From: Bradyrhizobium diazoefficiens
GTDB lineage: Bacteria > Pseudomonadota > Alphaproteobacteria > Rhizobiales > Xanthobacteraceae
Length of the DNA: 64,000 nucleotides
NCBI RefSeq assembly: GCF_018131185.1
Contig: NZ_JAFCJE010000002.1
Location: 124,001-188,000 of the forward strand
Direction of reading: 5' to 3'
Positions 62,585-64,000 of this stretch are shown here, one piece after another. A model generated the notes under the pieces. That model saw only the letters and a list, made by a program, of their open reading frames with translations, was not told where the DNA came from and searched no databases. Position 1 is the first letter of the stretch, and every line of letters begins with the position of its first letter. The translations under genes were made by a program, and so were the position numbers.

Positions 62585-63832
62585 CTATGGGGCCTGCGAG
62601 GTGTAAGCCAAGAACATCAGCACGCCGAGGGCCAGCATGGCAGCCATGAACAGGAGCACCGCCGGCAATCCCGCCACCGCCGCCACCGCACCGGTCACCG
62701 ACTGCATCAGGGCCGCGCCGAGGAAGAAGGCGAGATTGACCGCCGCGAGCGCCTTGCCCGCGGTCTGCGCATCGACCAGCTGCCGGGACATGCCGAATAG
62801 CAGCGGCTGCGCAGACGTCGCAAGGCCGATGAGAACGAACAGCACGAGGTCGTATTGCGGCGGCATGACCGAGAGGCCGAACAGCATGGAGACGGCGTAA
62901 CCCGGTGCGCCCAGCGCCATCAGCGCCAGCAGCAGCGCCCCGACCATATGCGTGCCCGCCACCAGCGCGCGGCGATGACCCAGCCTGCGGTCGATCATGC
63001 CGATGAGCAGCGGACCTATGATCATCGCCAGCGTGAACGCACCGAGCTGGTTGCCGGCCTCGACCCGCGACAGATCCTTGACCTGCATCAGCCACGGCCC
63101 GCCCCACAGGCCGCGCAGCACCAGCGAGGTCGCCAGCGATACGAGCGCCAGTGCGATCAGGCCGCGCAGGGGACGCGAGAGCCCGAGCCTGAGCACCTCG
63201 ATCATCTGCGACAGCGGCGAGGACTCGTCCTTGTGCTCGGCCGACTGGTGCGGCACCAGCACGAACACGGCGAGCGCGACGGCGACGCCGCCGATAGCGG
63301 ACATCCAGAACCCGGCGCGCCAACCCCAATTGTCGACCACGAAGGCGAGCGGGCTCGACGACAGCAGCATGCCGATATTGCCGATCGAGAGGATCGCACC
63401 CGACCACAGGCCGAACCGCGCCGCCGACAATTGCTTGGCCGCCAGCGTCATCGGGCACATCAGCATGCCGGAGGTGGCAACGCCCAACAGCACCTGCCCG
63501 ACCGCAAAGCTGGCAGCTCCGGTCGCAAACCCCGACGCGATGGCGCCGATCACGGTTCCCGCGAGCAGGCTGAGCGATACCGGCCGCACGCCGAACCGAT
63601 CCATCGCCGCGCCGACCGGGATCTGCGCGGCGGCAAAGGCGAAGGGGTAGACCGAGGTGAGGCTGGCGAGCGCCTGCGGCTCGATACGGAAATCCGCCGC
63701 CATCAGATCGAGGCTGACCGCCGGAATGGTGCGCAGCAACGTCGAGAGCATGTGGCCGCAGGCCAGCGCAAGCAGCGCAAAGACCAGCGCGCGGGTGCCA
63801 TCGCGCGTGTCGTCATTGGTGGCGGCGGTCAT
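62585..63832 (-). CDS. MFS transporter
   Basis: 415 aa with 12 hydrophobic segments. The TM2-3 loop motif is AAMDRFGVRPVSLSLLAG, and the central loop is SAEHKDESSPLSQM. It is 33 bp upstream of the peptidase gene. Substrate unknown; peptide or drug transport are both possible. A CCCGGCAA/TTGCCGGG hairpin (63844-63865) lies just upstream, in the 5' leader. Confidence 0.87.
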   Translation of the reverse strand: MTAATNDDTRDGTRALVFALLALACGHMLSTLLRTIPAVSLDLMAADFRIEPQALASLTSVYPFAFAAAQIPVGAAMDRFGVRPVSLSLLAGTVIGAIASGFATGAASFAVGQVLLGVATSGMLMCPMTLAAKQLSAARFGLWSGAILSIGNIGMLLSSSPLAFVVDNWGWRAGFWMSAIGGVAVALAVFVLVPHQSAEHKDESSPLSQMIEVLRLGLSRPLRGLIALALVSLATSLVLRGLWGGPWLMQVKDLSRVEAGNQLGAFTLAMIIGPLLIGMIDRRLGHRRALVAGTHMVGALLLALMALGAPGYAVSMLFGLSVMPPQYDLVLFVLIGLATSAQPLLFGMSRQLVDAQTAGKALAAVNLAFFLGAALMQSVTGAVAAVAGLPAVLLFMAAMLALGVLMFLAYTSQAP

Positions 63833-64000
63833 GAGCGTTTCGTCCCGGCAAGGCTTTTTGCCGGGTTACACGATTGGGAAGAGACTGCCAATGGCGAGAG
63901 TTGCAGCGTTCGCGCAGGGGCGACGGGATCTCATGTCAGGGCTTTCGGCGCGATGGCGTCGCGCAGGATCCCGCGTCCTGCTTCAGTCCGTCATCTCGTC

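Noticed and set aside
63844..63865. CCCGGCAA/TTGCCGGG hairpin upstream of the MFS gene at 62585
   Set aside because: It could be a terminator of an upstream gene outside the window or a leader structure; nothing decides between them.
63983..64000. Possible 3' end (..DEMTD stop) of a minus-strand gene at the right edge
   Set aside because: Only a few codons are in the window, too little to support a gene.

Overview
The window looks like a chromosome segment of a Bradyrhizobium-type alphaproteobacterium (Nitrobacteraceae). The support is high GC with frequent GTG/TTG starts, an alphaproteobacterial HDAC-xseB-dxs-tlyA neighbourhood, short palindromic intergenic elements of the kind common in Bradyrhizobium, and several gene families frequent there (IalB, DUF3141, DUF3300 joined to a tail-fibre-chaperone-like end, RTX-like proteins). 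The genus is inferred from gene content; no rRNA is present.

Layout. 0-12 kb is mostly housekeeping: the start of an Acg-like nitroreductase, a minus-strand series (RNA methyltransferase, tlyA, nucleoside deoxyribosyltransferase, dxs, xseB, an HDAC-family deacylase, a secreted 5'-nucleotidase), an MFS transporter, an acyl-CoA dehydrogenase and tRNA-Gln(TTG). At 12.6-14.3 kb lies a membrane histidine kinase. From about 14.4 to 53.4 kb the content changes. There are an acetyltransferase, an AI-2E-type permease, a DUF3141/pta/ackA/fabI operon, a CoA-transferase/MaoC/hydrolase operon, three alpha/beta hydrolase genes (one with two hydrolase domains), a K+-channel-like protein with a MarC protein, a Crp/Fnr (FixK-like) regulator beside two response regulators, two AspT-type antiporters flanking DUF1275, SulP and a large PLP decarboxylase, PPK2, a DUF3302/HlyD pair, and a series of secreted proteins ending in DUF3300/DUF2950. 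From 54 to 64 kb the content is ordinary metabolism (VOC protein, CaiB/BaiF CoA-transferase, DUF72, M20 peptidases, enolase-superfamily enzyme, MFS) plus an RTX-like secreted protein.

The main result is a set of twelve FixK/FNR-type palindromes, TTGAT-N4-ATCAA with at most one mismatch. Ten lie between 15.0 and 50.4 kb. Most sit about 55-85 bp upstream of a start codon, as expected for an FNR-class activator at about -41.5. They precede nearly every operon of the 15-53 kb block. The FixK-like regulator encoded in the middle keeps the FNR-type E-xx-SR recognition helix and has no cysteine. I infer an oxygen-limitation regulon. It would combine acetyl-phosphate/acetate energy conservation (pta-ackA), CoA transfer and polyester-like hydrolase chemistry, amino-acid decarboxylation with antiport, polyphosphate metabolism, ion and solute transport, and envelope remodelling. 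Regulation and physiology are inference; the boxes, operon overlaps and domain motifs are visible in the sequence.
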